Below, piece by piece: positions 1 through 13,200 of a stretch of 64,000 nt of DNA (position 1 is the first letter of the stretch; each line of letters opens with the position of its first letter). The DNA is taken from contig NC_084772.1 in assembly GCF_028858725.1 (NCBI RefSeq), positions 18,949,548 to 19,013,547 of the forward strand, given 5' to 3'. Made by a program: the position numbers and the translations under genes. The DNA comes from Colius striatus (Eukaryota > Chordata > Aves > Coliiformes > Coliidae). The notes under the pieces are model-generated. The model searched no databases and was not told the DNA's origin. It saw only the letters and a program-made list of their open reading frames with translations.

Positions 1-3000
1 TGGAGTGAATACTTGCAAGATCTCCAAGCAGTTTTAAAAATATACTTCCAGATTCATCTCACATTCCAGGAAGAGTCTCTTTCATATTTTATCTTCTTCA
101 CCAAGTCACACATCCATAATACAGAGTCTCTGGGATTTCTGTAATCTAAATTGTCCTTCTGCTTAAAAGGGAAGTGCATAATGTGATCAATATTTCTTAC
201 TCTGTTAGAAATGGAACTCTCCAACTATAAATAAATCATTTGTATGTGACAGGCCCAGAGCAAATGAGAAAAATATTCTCTTCTACTTATTATATCTAAA
301 ATGTACAGGTTTTAAATGAATTAATGGAAATAGATGGCAGATTCACTTAAGACTACTAAAGGAACTTGAAGACTACGTAGTATGCCTTGTCCTTACTGTT
401 GCTTATTGAAGAACAATGGGAGAATTTGGAATAGAGGCTGAAAAATACCCAAACCCTCTTTTGTAAATTCTGTAGAATCAATGCTTCCTACAACTGCAAC
501 ATGAAACTAAATTACAAACAGAATACCTGGATCATTTCTGATAACAAAAGAATGACACTGGCAATAGAATCCAAGACATGCATAAGATGCTACTGAAAAA
601 GAAATGCTAGAATCTACACATAGCTAAAACGTTCAAAGAAATTTGTAAGGCCTGGCTTTCAGCTCATTTTACTGATGTCTAACTCTTCACACAGCAAATG
701 GTGTCAATATGGTCGTGTAAATTGCAGCTTCTTTATAATTTGCCCTCTTAGAGCACCTTTCACTCAATGGTTTCTAGGACCATTACTGAAATGAGACTGC
801 ATAGCTATTCCTATGCTGTAAGGCACTTAAGAATTTCTTCATTAAAGACTGCTTTTTCCTTTTTCTCATTATTTCTAGGTTTTGAGTTCCTTTTAAAAAG
901 GGGAAGTATGTTTTATTAATGGAAAAGTGAAAGGATTCAGCAAAAGTTATTATAGTTTGTAAATCTGCTTTTTTTTATACCAAAAAATAAAGTATTTGCC
1001 AAAGAAATCCCAACAACAACCAAAGGGAACAATCCTAAAAAGTTATATGAGAGAATCTTTTCAAACAGCCCAAAGACTTATTGCCATTTAGCACTAAGGT
1101 CCTTCAGAATATAAATTACTCACAAGGTGTTCACCCTGGAAATCTAATTTAGTTATTACCTTTTTCTTATATAGAACAAATGAAAAGAAACACAGAGAAG
1201 CACAGAAGAAATGAATCCATCAGAAACTGAAGTATGTCACCATGAACCACTGACATTTCAACTCAATTTTGCAAATAAAAATAATGTTTAGAGAAGGAAA
1301 GAATTTAGGAGTGAGTGATGAAGGAAAAGAGGCATTCACTACAAAGGCCACCATGTAATGCCAGATCTGGTTAAGTACATTGTGCCACTCTCTATAGTTA
1401 GGTGTTATTCAGTTTAAATTGAGCTTGAGTCATAACAGTCATGAGTGGAATTTTTTCTATAGTGCCACAGAAACATAATCAGCCTCCAGAAAACTCTCAC
1501 TCATCTACCTACAAAGCATCACAGCAGACTAACACATGTGGAGGTTGATCAAGGCCATGATGATATAAAGAACCACACTTCACAGTTCCTGGAACACATC
1601 TAACACATCTTGTTGGACCATAACAGAATTTGGTGGACAAAGTTGTACAAAGAGAATTTGTCTTTTTTTATCTGAAAGCACAATTATTCCAATGTTATGA
1701 ACTATCTTCATAGTTCCTGGACCAATGCAAGTGGAAGATGTAAGTACCTCAGTACCATGGTAGACCCTCACACTGAGATCTTGTCTTCCTCCCATTCCTA
1801 CTGTGCACGTGGTGGTTGTGTCAACCACATGTTGTAGCTTTTGAAACCGAACCTTGCAGCTTGACTCATAAAGCACATGTCAGAAAAATAGGACAGAAAT
1901 CACATCAGGCTACTGAATTTGTAATTGCAAGGGCTGTGTCCTTCTCCTTCCAAACATCTAAATTGTACAGAACTCCTATATGCAGAATATAATACAAACT
2001 AGAGGGGAACTCTGAGCCCACATGGATATTGCTAAATCACTAAAAGAGAAAAAAAATAAGGAAGAAATGGTAAATTGTGATGGTGCTGTGTGGTTTTTTA
2101 CTTAGCTTTGTCAGAATATTCCTGTATCCATTGCCTTTTGTCTGCAGCCCATTTTTTTGAGACATACTGCAGAATGACACTATTGTGAATATAGGTATTA
2201 TTGCTGCTGAATTTCAGGTGATTCATTCCCACAAAACAGTGAGCATCATTAAACTAACTTTCAAAGTATTCCACAAGCGCTCAAAGCGACCAGCACATCA
2301 TATAGACCTTCTTCAAAGGACCCCCCTAGGCGCTACTCAGGAGGCTCCCCCGTGACAGATATTGCTGCAAACAGCAGCTGCATTGCCTCTCTCGGTATTA
2401 TCTTAGAGTGAGAAGTGAAAGCTATGAATCAAGCTGCTATCACGAATCTAGGGATAATGAAACAAGGAATAATTAAGGTGCCAGAAGTACCATTTGGCAC
2501 ATATAAATTACAAGTAATTTTTGAACATTGGTTTTTCCCAGCTCCATAAAACTTCTATCCTTCCCCAGTGAAATTAGGGCAGTATCACAGCACAGAACTG
2601 TTGAACAGGTTCTCCAAACAATTACATTCTGACCATGTTTCTGTTTTGACTTGGGAACAGCAAGGTTTCTCATGGAAGAATGAAGTTGCTTACATGTGTT
2701 TACAGACGGCTGTCTGTTTGAATGACAGACATATGTGCTGGAGCAGTGCTAAGTGCTGTCACTTTGGTTTATGGAGTGGTTGCTTTGGAAGGATTTTATT
2801 TTAATGCTAAATAAATGAGAAGAAACTCAAAATAAGTGGGGCCATTAGAAAGTAAACATTGTTTTTCTTTCAGTTCTAGACTGATATTAAAACTTGAAAA
2901 AATTGTCATGTAGATCAAAGTGTAAAGACAACTTTAATAAGAAGATCATAGTCAAGTTTAGGAAGAAATGCACCCTGTTATCAGGGGAGCTGTGAGTACT

Positions 3001-6000
3001 TCCTTATCAATTTGCTTAAATGACATGACTATTGCACCTGCCAAGTCTGTCTTCTGTCACATCTTGTCATCTGAAGGGTGACCATCCAGTATGGGGCATT
3101 TTTTGACCCAGTGGTGCAAGTCCTAGAGGTGATGGAAGTAATTTGATGTATGAAATGAGTGCACATCCAGAAATATGAAAAAATACTGTGTGAGGAAATA
3201 CAGAAAACATATTCATATTTTTGCTTTTATTGGGAGGGGCTGTAATCATTTGTCTTTTTACCAGTGAAAAGTGATTCTCAGCTGTCCTCAAATCTAGAAA
3301 AATATTTGCAACTTTTAATGTTTTGCAGAGGGAATATAGAGGAACAAAAGCAATTAAGTGTCACTGTAAAAGTCTTTTTCCTCTTATTAAATGTATCCAG
3401 GGAAAACCAGGAAAAGAATTCTCTGCTTTTCATAGGAGGTTTGTCTTTCTCCTTTCCCAAATTGTTTTGTTCCTGTGGCTTCTCTTTTCAATTCCCAGGG
3501 CCTAGCTGACTTGAGCTCAAACAGTACATATATATTGAACTTACTGAAATTAACGTACACAAAAAATGTTTCTAAAGCAAGTATTTTTGAATTTTACAGC
3601 AAGAAGAAAACCTGAGAAGACAGAGAGGTTCTATGAGCAAAACAAATGCTTGTTTTTGAATTTTGCTTGATCAAGAAAAAGAAGGAAAACAAAAACCTCA
3701 AATGTAAGGAAGGTTCAGCAGCAAGTGACTGCTTTGTTATCTAAATCCTATTTAGTGTAAGGTTTTTATGTTGTGGCAAAAGAAACATGGAGGTGTTCTC
3801 AAGTCATAAGGGTTATTCAATTCATCTCAAGAGCATGTTCAATAAAGTCTATTAGAAAGTCAAAGATCAGAAAGAATAGATATTTTTCAAGGGCCCAATG
3901 AGAATATGCTTAGGAGGTACCTAGGCTGCTCAAGTAAACCACTGAAAAAACTTGGAACTGTGTAAGAACACACATGTTGAGTCGATGTCCAGGAAGGCCA
4001 GGTGAAGTAGCTCAGCAAAGTCTTGTTAGCTTATGATGGAAAACTGAAAAGAAATCAATCCAATAAAGAATCAGAATGGACTGCGAGTTTCTGTGATTTT
4101 CTAGAAGAAAGTTTTTCCAGACTAAACTGGTTTCATATCCTGCTAAAATTGAGGTTTATGGAGGTAATGCACTTAAATTTCTGGAAATGTAATCTTCAAG
4201 TACTGTAATGCACAATATGCTGTTTAAATTTAGTATTGTAGCTTCTTAAGATAAACATTAAGTGAATTAATAACCAGCCACATGGTAGATTTTACAAACC
4301 TATTTACAAGGAAAATTGTCATGGAAAAATGGATTTTTTAGTGCATCACTTCCTGATAGAATTCCATCTTTTCATCAGTGATCCAGAATTAGATATGACA
4401 TCACTACTGAGAAAAACAATGGCTGCTGTAGCTATTCCTTGAGAGAAAAAATGGTAGGAAACTTGAGCAAAATTCCTTGGTAAATTGAGGGAATTCAAGT
4501 AAAGGACACCATAGTTAAGAAATGTTGGCCATGCCTATCACAGAAGAGATTTATAGCCTGAAAACAAGTGACTCTGAAAAGATTTACTATTGAGAGTGGA
4601 CGTGGACCTGAATGGATGAGTTTCCAGGATGATGCTGTTCCAAAAAGAATTAATGAAAACTTTATATAAACAGAGGCAATGTGAGTAGGAACAGAAATGT
4701 GATTTTTATCTCCTCACTGAAGACTCAAGAGTCTGATAGAGAAATTCTTGCATTCAAATAGATGCTTTACAATAAGGTGCTTAAAAACTCACTCCTTTTA
4801 GCTTATCATGAAAAAGAAAAGAGGTGTCTTGAGGACAAAGAAGATAAAAATGCCATGTCCTGTAGTTTTTTTTAATCTAGTGGATTAAAGGACAGGAAGA
4901 TAAGAGAATGGAATAGAGGCCACACTTTTTTCAGTTTGAGTCTGGACGTGTCTTTACAAGAGGGATTGCAATAAAACACTCCTCAACAACAGCACCATGG
5001 GAAGAATCTTTCATACTAGAGAAAATTTAGATCAGTACAGGCCAGGTGAGACCGGTGGATACTGCTTGAGCATCCAAAAACCTCTTGGGTGATACCTGAG
5101 TATTTTGGATGCCTCTTCTGCATCCATAGATCAGTTCAGAAGAGGAAGAAATGCAGTCATTCTACACTTGTATTGGTGCATATTTTCTCAATATTACACT
5201 GCATGCTCTGAAAATACTCTACAAATGAGTCAAAAACAGGCAACATTTCCTCATGACTTCTTGTGATATGTGAGTGTCTGAGACTATGTTAACTTCCAGG
5301 TACTTTTCAAAGATCTGCAATAGCTGCACTTTAAAGGGAAGTATGTAATAATTCTGATGGCTTAGTGCTATCATGCCATATTGTTCCAAGAATAATCTTT
5401 TCAACAAAATAAAAGACCTATTTTGACATAAGCATCAAACACTTTATCTTTTTCTTCTCCTTTGGACCCTATGCAAGGTCTTCTGCAACCTGCTCCTCTC
5501 AGAAGTCATTTTACTACTAAAGATTTTCTTATCTGCTAAAATAAGCTAGCTTCTGCTCCTTCTGCTGCGTTAAATGTTAACTACTCTCAGCTGCTCTCTT
5601 TTTGGCTAATTGGCAGTGCTAAAGTTTGGAGATGCAAGAATCTTTCTCCCTGCAAAGGCTATTTAAATCTGGCTCTTAGTCACTTGAGTCCAAGAGGAGA
5701 CTATCATAGGTCCCACTCCTTTTAGCTTGCTCCCTTCAGAAGGGAGATACCACAATAGCTTTTATCCACTCACAGTCAATTTGCTTTTCTATTTGTGCTA
5801 ACGAATAGGGGAAGTAGAACATCCAAAAATGAGATCATGTCTAAATGGCATCTATCTTTACCCTTTGGGGAAAGAGTATTTAAAACTTGGTTTATATATG
5901 CTTTTTATAGAAACACTTATACCTTAGTGTGACTAATCTAGTCATCTGTGATTGACCAGTTTGGAATAAAGCTAGATTCTGTGTTGCATTTGACACCGGT

Positions 6001-7140
6001 TCATTTTATGGTCCTTGTTGAAGTAGTTATTCTTTTAAAAGATTGAAGTATTTAAAGAGAATGCTACCTCCTGACAAAGAGATGGGCCTTTTAAAATTAG
6101 GGCCATTGGATGAAGAGGTGTGAATAGACTGATCATAGCTACTGCTGCACAAAAAAAAAGAGTAGTTCTGGAAAGGAATGGAAAGGAATTGTCACTGTAA
6201 AAAGGACAGTCTAGTTCCATAAGGCTTAAATATTAATTCCAAAGTGTTGCCACATATAATGAGATGAGGGAAAAGGATGTAGGTGCATGAGGACTGCAAC
6301 GTATAGGGACACATTGTACTGTGTCCAGTAGAATGGAATATGTTGGAAGAATGTTTTCTTATTGAAAAGCACTGAAGAAAGGAAATGCTTTTTATACCTA
6401 CAGCATTTTAACCCATCCTAAAAATGAGGGATTTTGTATTTACATAACTATTGGATAAGCCAGAAACGCTTATGGTGGTCTGTTTGGATTAGACCTACAG
6501 TGCTGCGCCATAGAGCAGGTGAATAGGCAATGAGTGCTGTTAGGTCCTCTGTGGGTGTTATTGACCAAGGACATATGTCTGAGGAGGGTCTTTATTTCAA
6601 GGATTGCTTTGGGAACTGAAGACAATCAATTTAGATCATAATATCTCTTACTGAAAGTAACTTATGAAGAAATGTGCTGTTGCTAAGAAAAATGCACTGC
6701 AGCACAGGAGGTGGTGTTTGAAATTCCCTGCACCTTGGATGGTTTTAAGTCTGCCAGCATCACGCTGGCTGCATGATACCCAAAGCCTATCAGGATAACT
6801 GGCCTGGAAGGGAGGTTTGACCACAGCCTGTTCCTCTAAGGTACAGTCCTGTTTCCCTAAGCCACAGTTGGTGTTGAAAATAAAGAGGCAAACATTTGCT
6901 GAGGTATCTCCCTGGAGGAAGCCCTTTCCCTTCCCATCATAATCTAACTCATCTCTGGAAGGAGAGGGTGAAAATGATCTATTTTACACCAGGCACGCAA
7001 CCCAGCCCAAATTGGTTGCAATATCAAGGAATCAGATCTAAGGAGCCAGACTGGTTTCTTAATAGTAATGTCTCAGCATTGTCACACATATTCAGCATTG
7101 AGAAAATCTGTCCTGAAAGGATCTATACTTTTACTGCTAA
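1..7140. other. Gene-free AT-rich intergenic DNA
   Basis: No coding exon, RNA gene or recognisable transposon is visible. The open frames are all under about 100 codons, have no recognisable protein signature, and overlap each other on opposite strands, so they look like chance. A small GC-richer patch lies at about 2270-2400. A pair of adjacent inverted repeats lies at 5070-5144 and is listed separately. Confidence 0.7.
5070..5144. repeat. Two adjacent short inverted repeats
   Basis: The first stem is GCATCCAAAA at 5070-5079, pairing with TTTTGGATGC at 5103-5112 around a 23-base loop. The second follows immediately: CTCTTCTG at 5113-5120 pairs with CAGAAGAG at 5137-5144 around a 16-base loop. 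Both stems are perfect. The bases are seen directly; any function is unknown, and stems this short can arise by chance. Confidence 0.5.
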
Positions 7141-7222
7141 TGGAGAGAAACATAAAGAAAGAGAGAGAGAGGTAGAGAAAGAGAAAACGAGATAGTGGGA
7201 AAGAGAGGGAGCAAGAGAGAAT
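7141..7222 (+). repeat. Purine-rich GA low-complexity tract
   Basis: The plus strand is almost entirely A and G here, with a short (GA)n core at about 7160-7171 followed by degenerate GAAA/GAGA units. It is a simple-sequence tract. The open frames crossing it (Arg/Glu/Lys-rich on one strand, Leu/Ser/Phe-rich on the other) are artefacts of base composition. Confidence 0.75.
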
Positions 7223-9611
7223 GTCTTGTTGCAGAAAATTCAAGCTACAGTTGTGAGTTATTTCATCTCTTTCTGTCTGATTAATTGTACGTGAACAGCT
7301 CATAAATTTCTGACATTATTTCAGTGCCAACAAATTCAAGTAAGAATAGTTATTGGCTGGGTGCTCATTTACAAATGTTCAGTACTGAGAATACAAATTG
7401 TTTCAGCTGCATACATAGAACTTGTTGTATATTTGTGTTTCCCAAAATTTAACATTTAGATCAAGGTTTGTGGAATGAACACTGACAGTTACAAATGTGC
7501 TTTCTGTTAAACTTACTCTTTGGTTGGCTATTTTGATTAAAATTACTCGGTGGAAGATTCACAAGAAATGAAGCCTGAAAAAGCACTGAACAAAATTTTG
7601 ATGAAAGTTCTTTTCAGACCTTGAATAAGTATTCAAGAGGGATGGTGGGAGTGGAAAATGAAAAGTATTCTACTGGCCTTCAGTCCAGTACACACAATAA
7701 ATAGTTAGGCATCAATATCATGCCATTTTCCTCAATATTCTTGATCCAAGCATCAGAACATGGACTGAGAGCATACATATTTTGCAGTATAGCTGCACTT
7801 CACTAATGAATTATAATTAACATCCTGAAATGTATTTACTGAAAAGAGATAGTCATTCTGTGCTTGTCACATTTCATAGACAGTTACAGTTACTGGTATG
7901 AGAGCATCACTCAGGCAGGAAATGCTGACCTGGAATCTATGGATGTCTTCCAATTGTCTTTTTTTTTTTCACCTAAGCATTAGAAAAACAAGATTCTCAC
8001 TTGTGTTTCCAGCAAGAACTACTGCAGGCTATTCATCAGAACTCCAAGCTCTTTCTGCTATTCATCCTTGTGCAGAAAGTCTTTCTAATGTTTCAAAGTC
8101 CTCTAGAAGATTATGTTCAGAAAAGGGGTGCTAAATCACCCAGTGATTCAACAGATGATTCACTTCAGCATCTTTCACTCCTGATCATCCTTACTCCAGT
8201 GGCTGCTATTAAAAAGTCAATGATACCATGGCTACTACAAAGGCTTACCTACAACTAAAGCTGGTGCCTGACTTATAACCCATGAGGACTTTTATTAGCA
8301 TAACATGGGTCACTTGTGTGCTGAAAATTGGGTGAATATTTCATTCCCTCCCTGAATCAAAGCTTAAGAACATCTCAGTACTTCTCTCTAGCATTAAATA
8401 GTAAATCATTGTGTTTTATACCCCATCATAAATGTAAGCTACCAACCAAAATCTTTTCTCATTCCAATCACTGTCTCTCTCCTACAAGCTAACACTAAAT
8501 CTGTGTATCCACTGATGCAGTAATCAATTAATTTTCTTTGATTTCTCTTCTCAAGTAGAAAAACTATGAAAATATCTTTCCCAATTTTAATATTCATTCT
8601 AGTCCAATAAATAGAAATATGCAATGTATCAGGGAAGTGAGAATATCTCCCTTTTCAGCACTATCATCACTGGAAACCATTTAACATCTACTTTTGGTAT
8701 CTCACTTCATACATGAGAGGTGATGAAGAAAAAGCAGAATTAATAGAGCATGTATCATTTATTTGTATGTGGGTAATGTATGCATGATCTCACATTAAGA
8801 CTCTCATCTAAGAAGCCATAATGTAAAGTCCATATAAAATATATATAAAAGTGAACATATGTCTTTAGTGAATGTACAGAGAAATATTGCACAGATTATA
8901 AATGGACTAGAGCTAGAAAATACGCTCAAGTCATTCCCATTATGTGGGGAGCTTTTCACCTGTCCAACAAATCAAAGTAAAATATTTCTGGCTTCTAATA
9001 ACCTGCTCATTACAGTCTCACAGGTGAACATTCTTTCACAAAAAGTGAATGAAGCATTCCTGAGAACCATAAGAAAAGGAATCTAGAGGGTACTTCTGAA
9101 AAGTGGATAATACATTTCTATTTTACCTTCCAGGGCACAACTGTTGGCCCTGTTGGCAGCCAAATATCCAGGAACTACCAAATCAAGTGAAGGAAGACGC
9201 TCCCACAATGCCCCTGTCATTGATGGAGTCGCAAATTTAGATGAGCTGGAATTTAGATGGCATTGGATTGCATCCACCACAAGGACTGACTAGAGGTAGA
9301 GGGAGATCCAAGATTCACACTGACAACAAAATGGGTTTCAAATATAATATTTTTTAAAGTTTTACCATTTGTTTAAAAAAAAATGATAGGAAAAACCCCA
9401 GAGACACAGTTGGGTTCCAAGTAACTGTATATCTTAGTAATTCACAAAGAAGTGAGTTACTGGCTTCTCTGAATGGTAGATAAGTGATTATTTTATGATT
9501 TCTGTTGATACAATTATTTGTTTATGGGCACAGAACACAAAAATAGACAAATTATTTAAGGAGATATAACCACATTTCTGGAATACTCCTGACATGCATA
9601 TAAAAGACAAA
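7223..9611. other. Gene-free intergenic DNA
   Basis: Nothing recognisable is present. Two overlapping plus-strand open frames at 7898-8258 in different phases show no protein family features, and there is no supporting splice or promoter context. Confidence 0.65.
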
Positions 9612-9623
9612 GGGGGGGGGGGG
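9612..9623 (+). repeat. Homopolymer of 12 G
   Basis: An uninterrupted run of twelve G lies within a purine-rich stretch (AAAGACAAA before it, AAGGAGGAAA after it). It is long for unique vertebrate DNA, is likely to vary in length, and is prone to sequencing error. It could stack as a G-quadruplex. Confidence 0.85.
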
Positions 9624-9814
9624 AAGGAGGAAACCGATTACTTAAAAGCCCAACTCTTAGAAAGCTAGTCTAAAAGCCCTTGAAGGGGACATCTAAGCAG
9701 ACATCTCAGGCCTAGAGAAAAGGGAGAACGCAATAATATGCACCATATAAAGAGGCATTATAAAAAGACCTTGAATAGTGTGTGTAGAGCTGGTTCTCTC
9801 AGTTCAAAAGGTAT

Positions 9815-10230
9815 ATATTAGAATTGGAAACAATTCAGAAAGTAGAAACTAGGCTGTGCAATAACTCTCCATAAAAGTAGTAATAAAGCAAATTGGGACT
9901 ATTCAGCCTAGGAAAGGAATCATTTGGTGGGATACGACAGAAGTGTACAAAATCCTGAGAGAATGGAGAAGGAGTAACTTTTTACTATCTGTTCACTATA
10001 TCATTCATCTAAGAGCAGTAAAGTGAAGTAAGGAGTGGGGGAAGCATGTTCAAAGCTACTGAAAGGGAGTAATTCCTACAACTACAGTTTGCTGATCTGG
10101 AAAACTTTGCAAAAGGATGTTACTGCTGCCAGAAATTTACATGGACTCAAAAAGAAACTGGACGTATATTTAGAAGAGAAGCTAATTGCATATGAAGGAT
10201 TAACAACCAGACTCAACTCTCACTAGGTAG
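9815..10230 (+). mobile_element. Old, degenerate CR1-like LINE fragment (3' part)
   Basis: The stretch reads like the end of the second open reading frame of reptile/bird CR1-clade LINEs in the sense direction. In order there is a remnant of the block after the reverse transcriptase core (GGGACTATTCAGCCTAGGAA near 9896), the phrase around GTACAAAATCCTGAGAGAAT at about 9945-9964, and near the 3' end a segment that would encode a Lys-rich stretch ending in a Leu/Glu-rich helix (about 10100-10200). Frames are broken throughout. A 63-codon open frame at 10035-10226 is a leftover, not a gene. It is far more diverged than the other CR1 copies here, so it probably predates modern bird CR1 subfamilies. 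Assignment is from memory of the family consensus. Confidence 0.6.
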
Positions 10231-13200
10231 GGCTTTATGTCAACACTGAGACTAAGTAGATAATAGATTTATTTCTTTACTCTGCACAACGCAGCATAAC
10301 ATAGAGCTGTAGGCTGTGAAGACCAAGTTCTGACACTAGGAAACTGCTAGCAAGGTATTTCACTCAAGCAGGGTGAACAGGCAGGATTAGGTATTAACAC
10401 AGGGATTGCAATGTCAAGACTTAATCTACCGTATCCACTTGGTGCTGTGCTCTACTGAGGAAACGTACCACTCAGACTATTGCTCTTTGTGCTGTGCTAG
10501 CAGTATAAAAATAATTACAAATTCTTATGTTATTCTTGTGCCAATAACTGAGTGTCTGTGATTATGACTTGTGGGCAGATGTTTGACTTCGCCTTCCTAA
10601 GTTTGCAAAATCATGTGCCTGGGGTTAGTTTTGTCAGTAAATTTACAGTCAGATTGAGACCCCAGTGATGATCTTGGTGTCTCATAAACATCTCAAGAGT
10701 CTTGGGCAGCTTAACTTGATCATGCTTCTTCAGGCTAACAGCAGTGTAAGATTTGTTATTAAATCTATTTGGCAAAAACACATAAACATACTACCTTAAA
10801 CACTATTTGCTTCATGTAGATGGGAACAGCACTCAGGGCTAGAAGCAAATCTGGGAGCTTGAAAGAACAGTCCTTGAAATGTTGACATAATGTAACCATT
10901 TTGTATATGAACTTAATTAGAAGTCTTCTAATCAGACAGCTTCTTCATAAAGTAAATATGCCTGGACTATCATGTGAGGTTTAGAGGAAAATTAAAATCA
11001 AGTTTATTTTTTAAATGAAATGCAAAAAAACCCCAAAGCAATTGAGGTAAGAACTTGATATGTACATGATGTGTCAATATTTGCTCTGCACAGTTGTCTC
11101 CAAAGATTAGGAGGTCTGAATCTATGACATAGTAGATAATATGAGTTGAATCACACTCCAGAACATATTTTTGTTTAGTAAGAGCTGCAGAAATAGATTT
11201 TGATTAGCCATTTAACTAGTAGCCAGTATATGAACTCCAGTTACTCCTCCAGTATTCAAGGAGTATTTTTCTATGAAAACTTTTAGACCAAGAGTGAATA
11301 AAGACTTCCAACAGTCTAAGCTTCTCTGAATCACTTCAATTAATTCAGGGGTCTATAAAATTGGTGTGAGTCTGCAAAGCAGATTTCCACCCACATCCCT
11401 CAATTTCATTCTTTTCCTTTCCCCAGAGGCAGCTCTATTTCTTCCCTCATCCTTATCCCTTTCTCACAGAAAGTTCTTCTAGCAAAGAGGAGATTCTACC
11501 GTTCACTTTAGCCTGGAAAAATATTGAGCTGTTACCAGAGGTGCTTCACATACAATATTTGCACTTGTCCATAAATACTTATTTTTATACTAAACATTTT
11601 CTCTATATATAGTGTTCCCCTGCTATCCCTCAAATCTCTCTTTAGTTGCTTATTTCATCCTGTTTTCATTCCACCTGGTGCAAACATTACAACTCCTTTT
11701 TAAGGGTTGGGTTTAAAGCACCATTGGACTCTAATGAGGCAGAAGCACATGCTTGACTGCTTTGTTGAATTGGGGCTGAGAAAAGGAAGTAACTTGCTTG
11801 CATGTCCCCATGAGCCAATTGAGTTTGGGTCTTTTATCATTGCAGGTTAACACTGATTTGAGAACAGCTCAAGGCACCGTCAGTGGGAAGGCTCTGCTTA
11901 GGGAACTGCTGTCTTGAAGGCAGTGAACAGTCATTCTGAAAATCCTTTCCTGAGTCATTTTCATGATGACTGTTCAACTGCCTTTGCTCCCAAATCCTGA
12001 CCTTTAGAAGATCTGCAACAAAGCCTTAAGAACCACATGTTCTGTTATTAACTGTTGGCTATTACTTTAACCGGGCACTTTGTAAAAATGGATGAAGAAG
12101 GAAAAGGTATTTCCAGCAACAGCCATCTGCAGCTCCAATGTTTAATCTACCAGAATTCGTATCAATAAACTGAGAAGTTGTAGGAGCAAAACAATCTTGG
12201 ATGTGCTTATGTTACAGCCAGTAGAACAGTGTACAGACAGAGAAGCCAGTTGTAAACAAGCTACACAATACTGGAAGAACATCAATGGAATGGAGGGCTC
12301 AGAGCAGGTTAGTTTTACTCCATTCCTCAGATGCACAAACCAACAAGTTCTGTGCCACACACAGGTATCTCATTAAAAGAGAATTCAAGATAAAAATAAA
12401 AGTGGTGATATTTTTGTAGTAAATTAAAGTGGTAGTACTTAAAACCACTATAAAAATACTGTTCGATGTTAAGTCTGCTCAACTGGTATGCAAATCAGTG
12501 CTGCAACTCATGGAAATTTTACATAGTAGAAAACCAATCCATTTGATTTAATGTCATTTTGAGTGTAAGGGAGAATTTTTAGTATATTTGGAGAACACTG
12601 TTGCAGAAACATGCTGAGATGAATTCAAGGTAAATTCCAGGGAGCCATAGACACTGAAAAAGTTTTCTTATATTCTTCATTAAGTAATTACTATGCTTTA
12701 CCACTCAGAAAACTCCACAAAATACAGGCAAGAGTCTTTTTATGACCAAACTGCATCCAAATTGCTTCATGCAAATAAGCCTGATAAAAGCAGATTCATT
12801 TGGTGCATGCAAATCCAAACTGCTAGATCAAGAACTAGGCTCATCTTGTGTAAAATTAGGTCAATAGATGAAGGTATCTTCAATGGCCAACACTTTTCAA
12901 AAGAAATTACATCCTTTTCAAATTGGCTTCATTAGCCTTTCCTGTAACTGTAAAATTCATAGGACTTGGCTTATAGGACAATATTTTCTTCTGAGTTCTG
13001 ATTAAAAAGTATAAACTTAATAATCCGTAAGGCTATGAACAACCTTTGTGTTCAGTACACAGAGCTTTTCAGTTAGCTGGAGTGAGCATTTGGGTTTAGA
13101 CACTTCCAGTCCATTAAACTAATTGAATAAGTGAGAAGTCACTCTTCCTGAATAGCCAGTTGCTCCAGAAAGTGATGCTGGCAGTTAAGTGGAACTGGTT

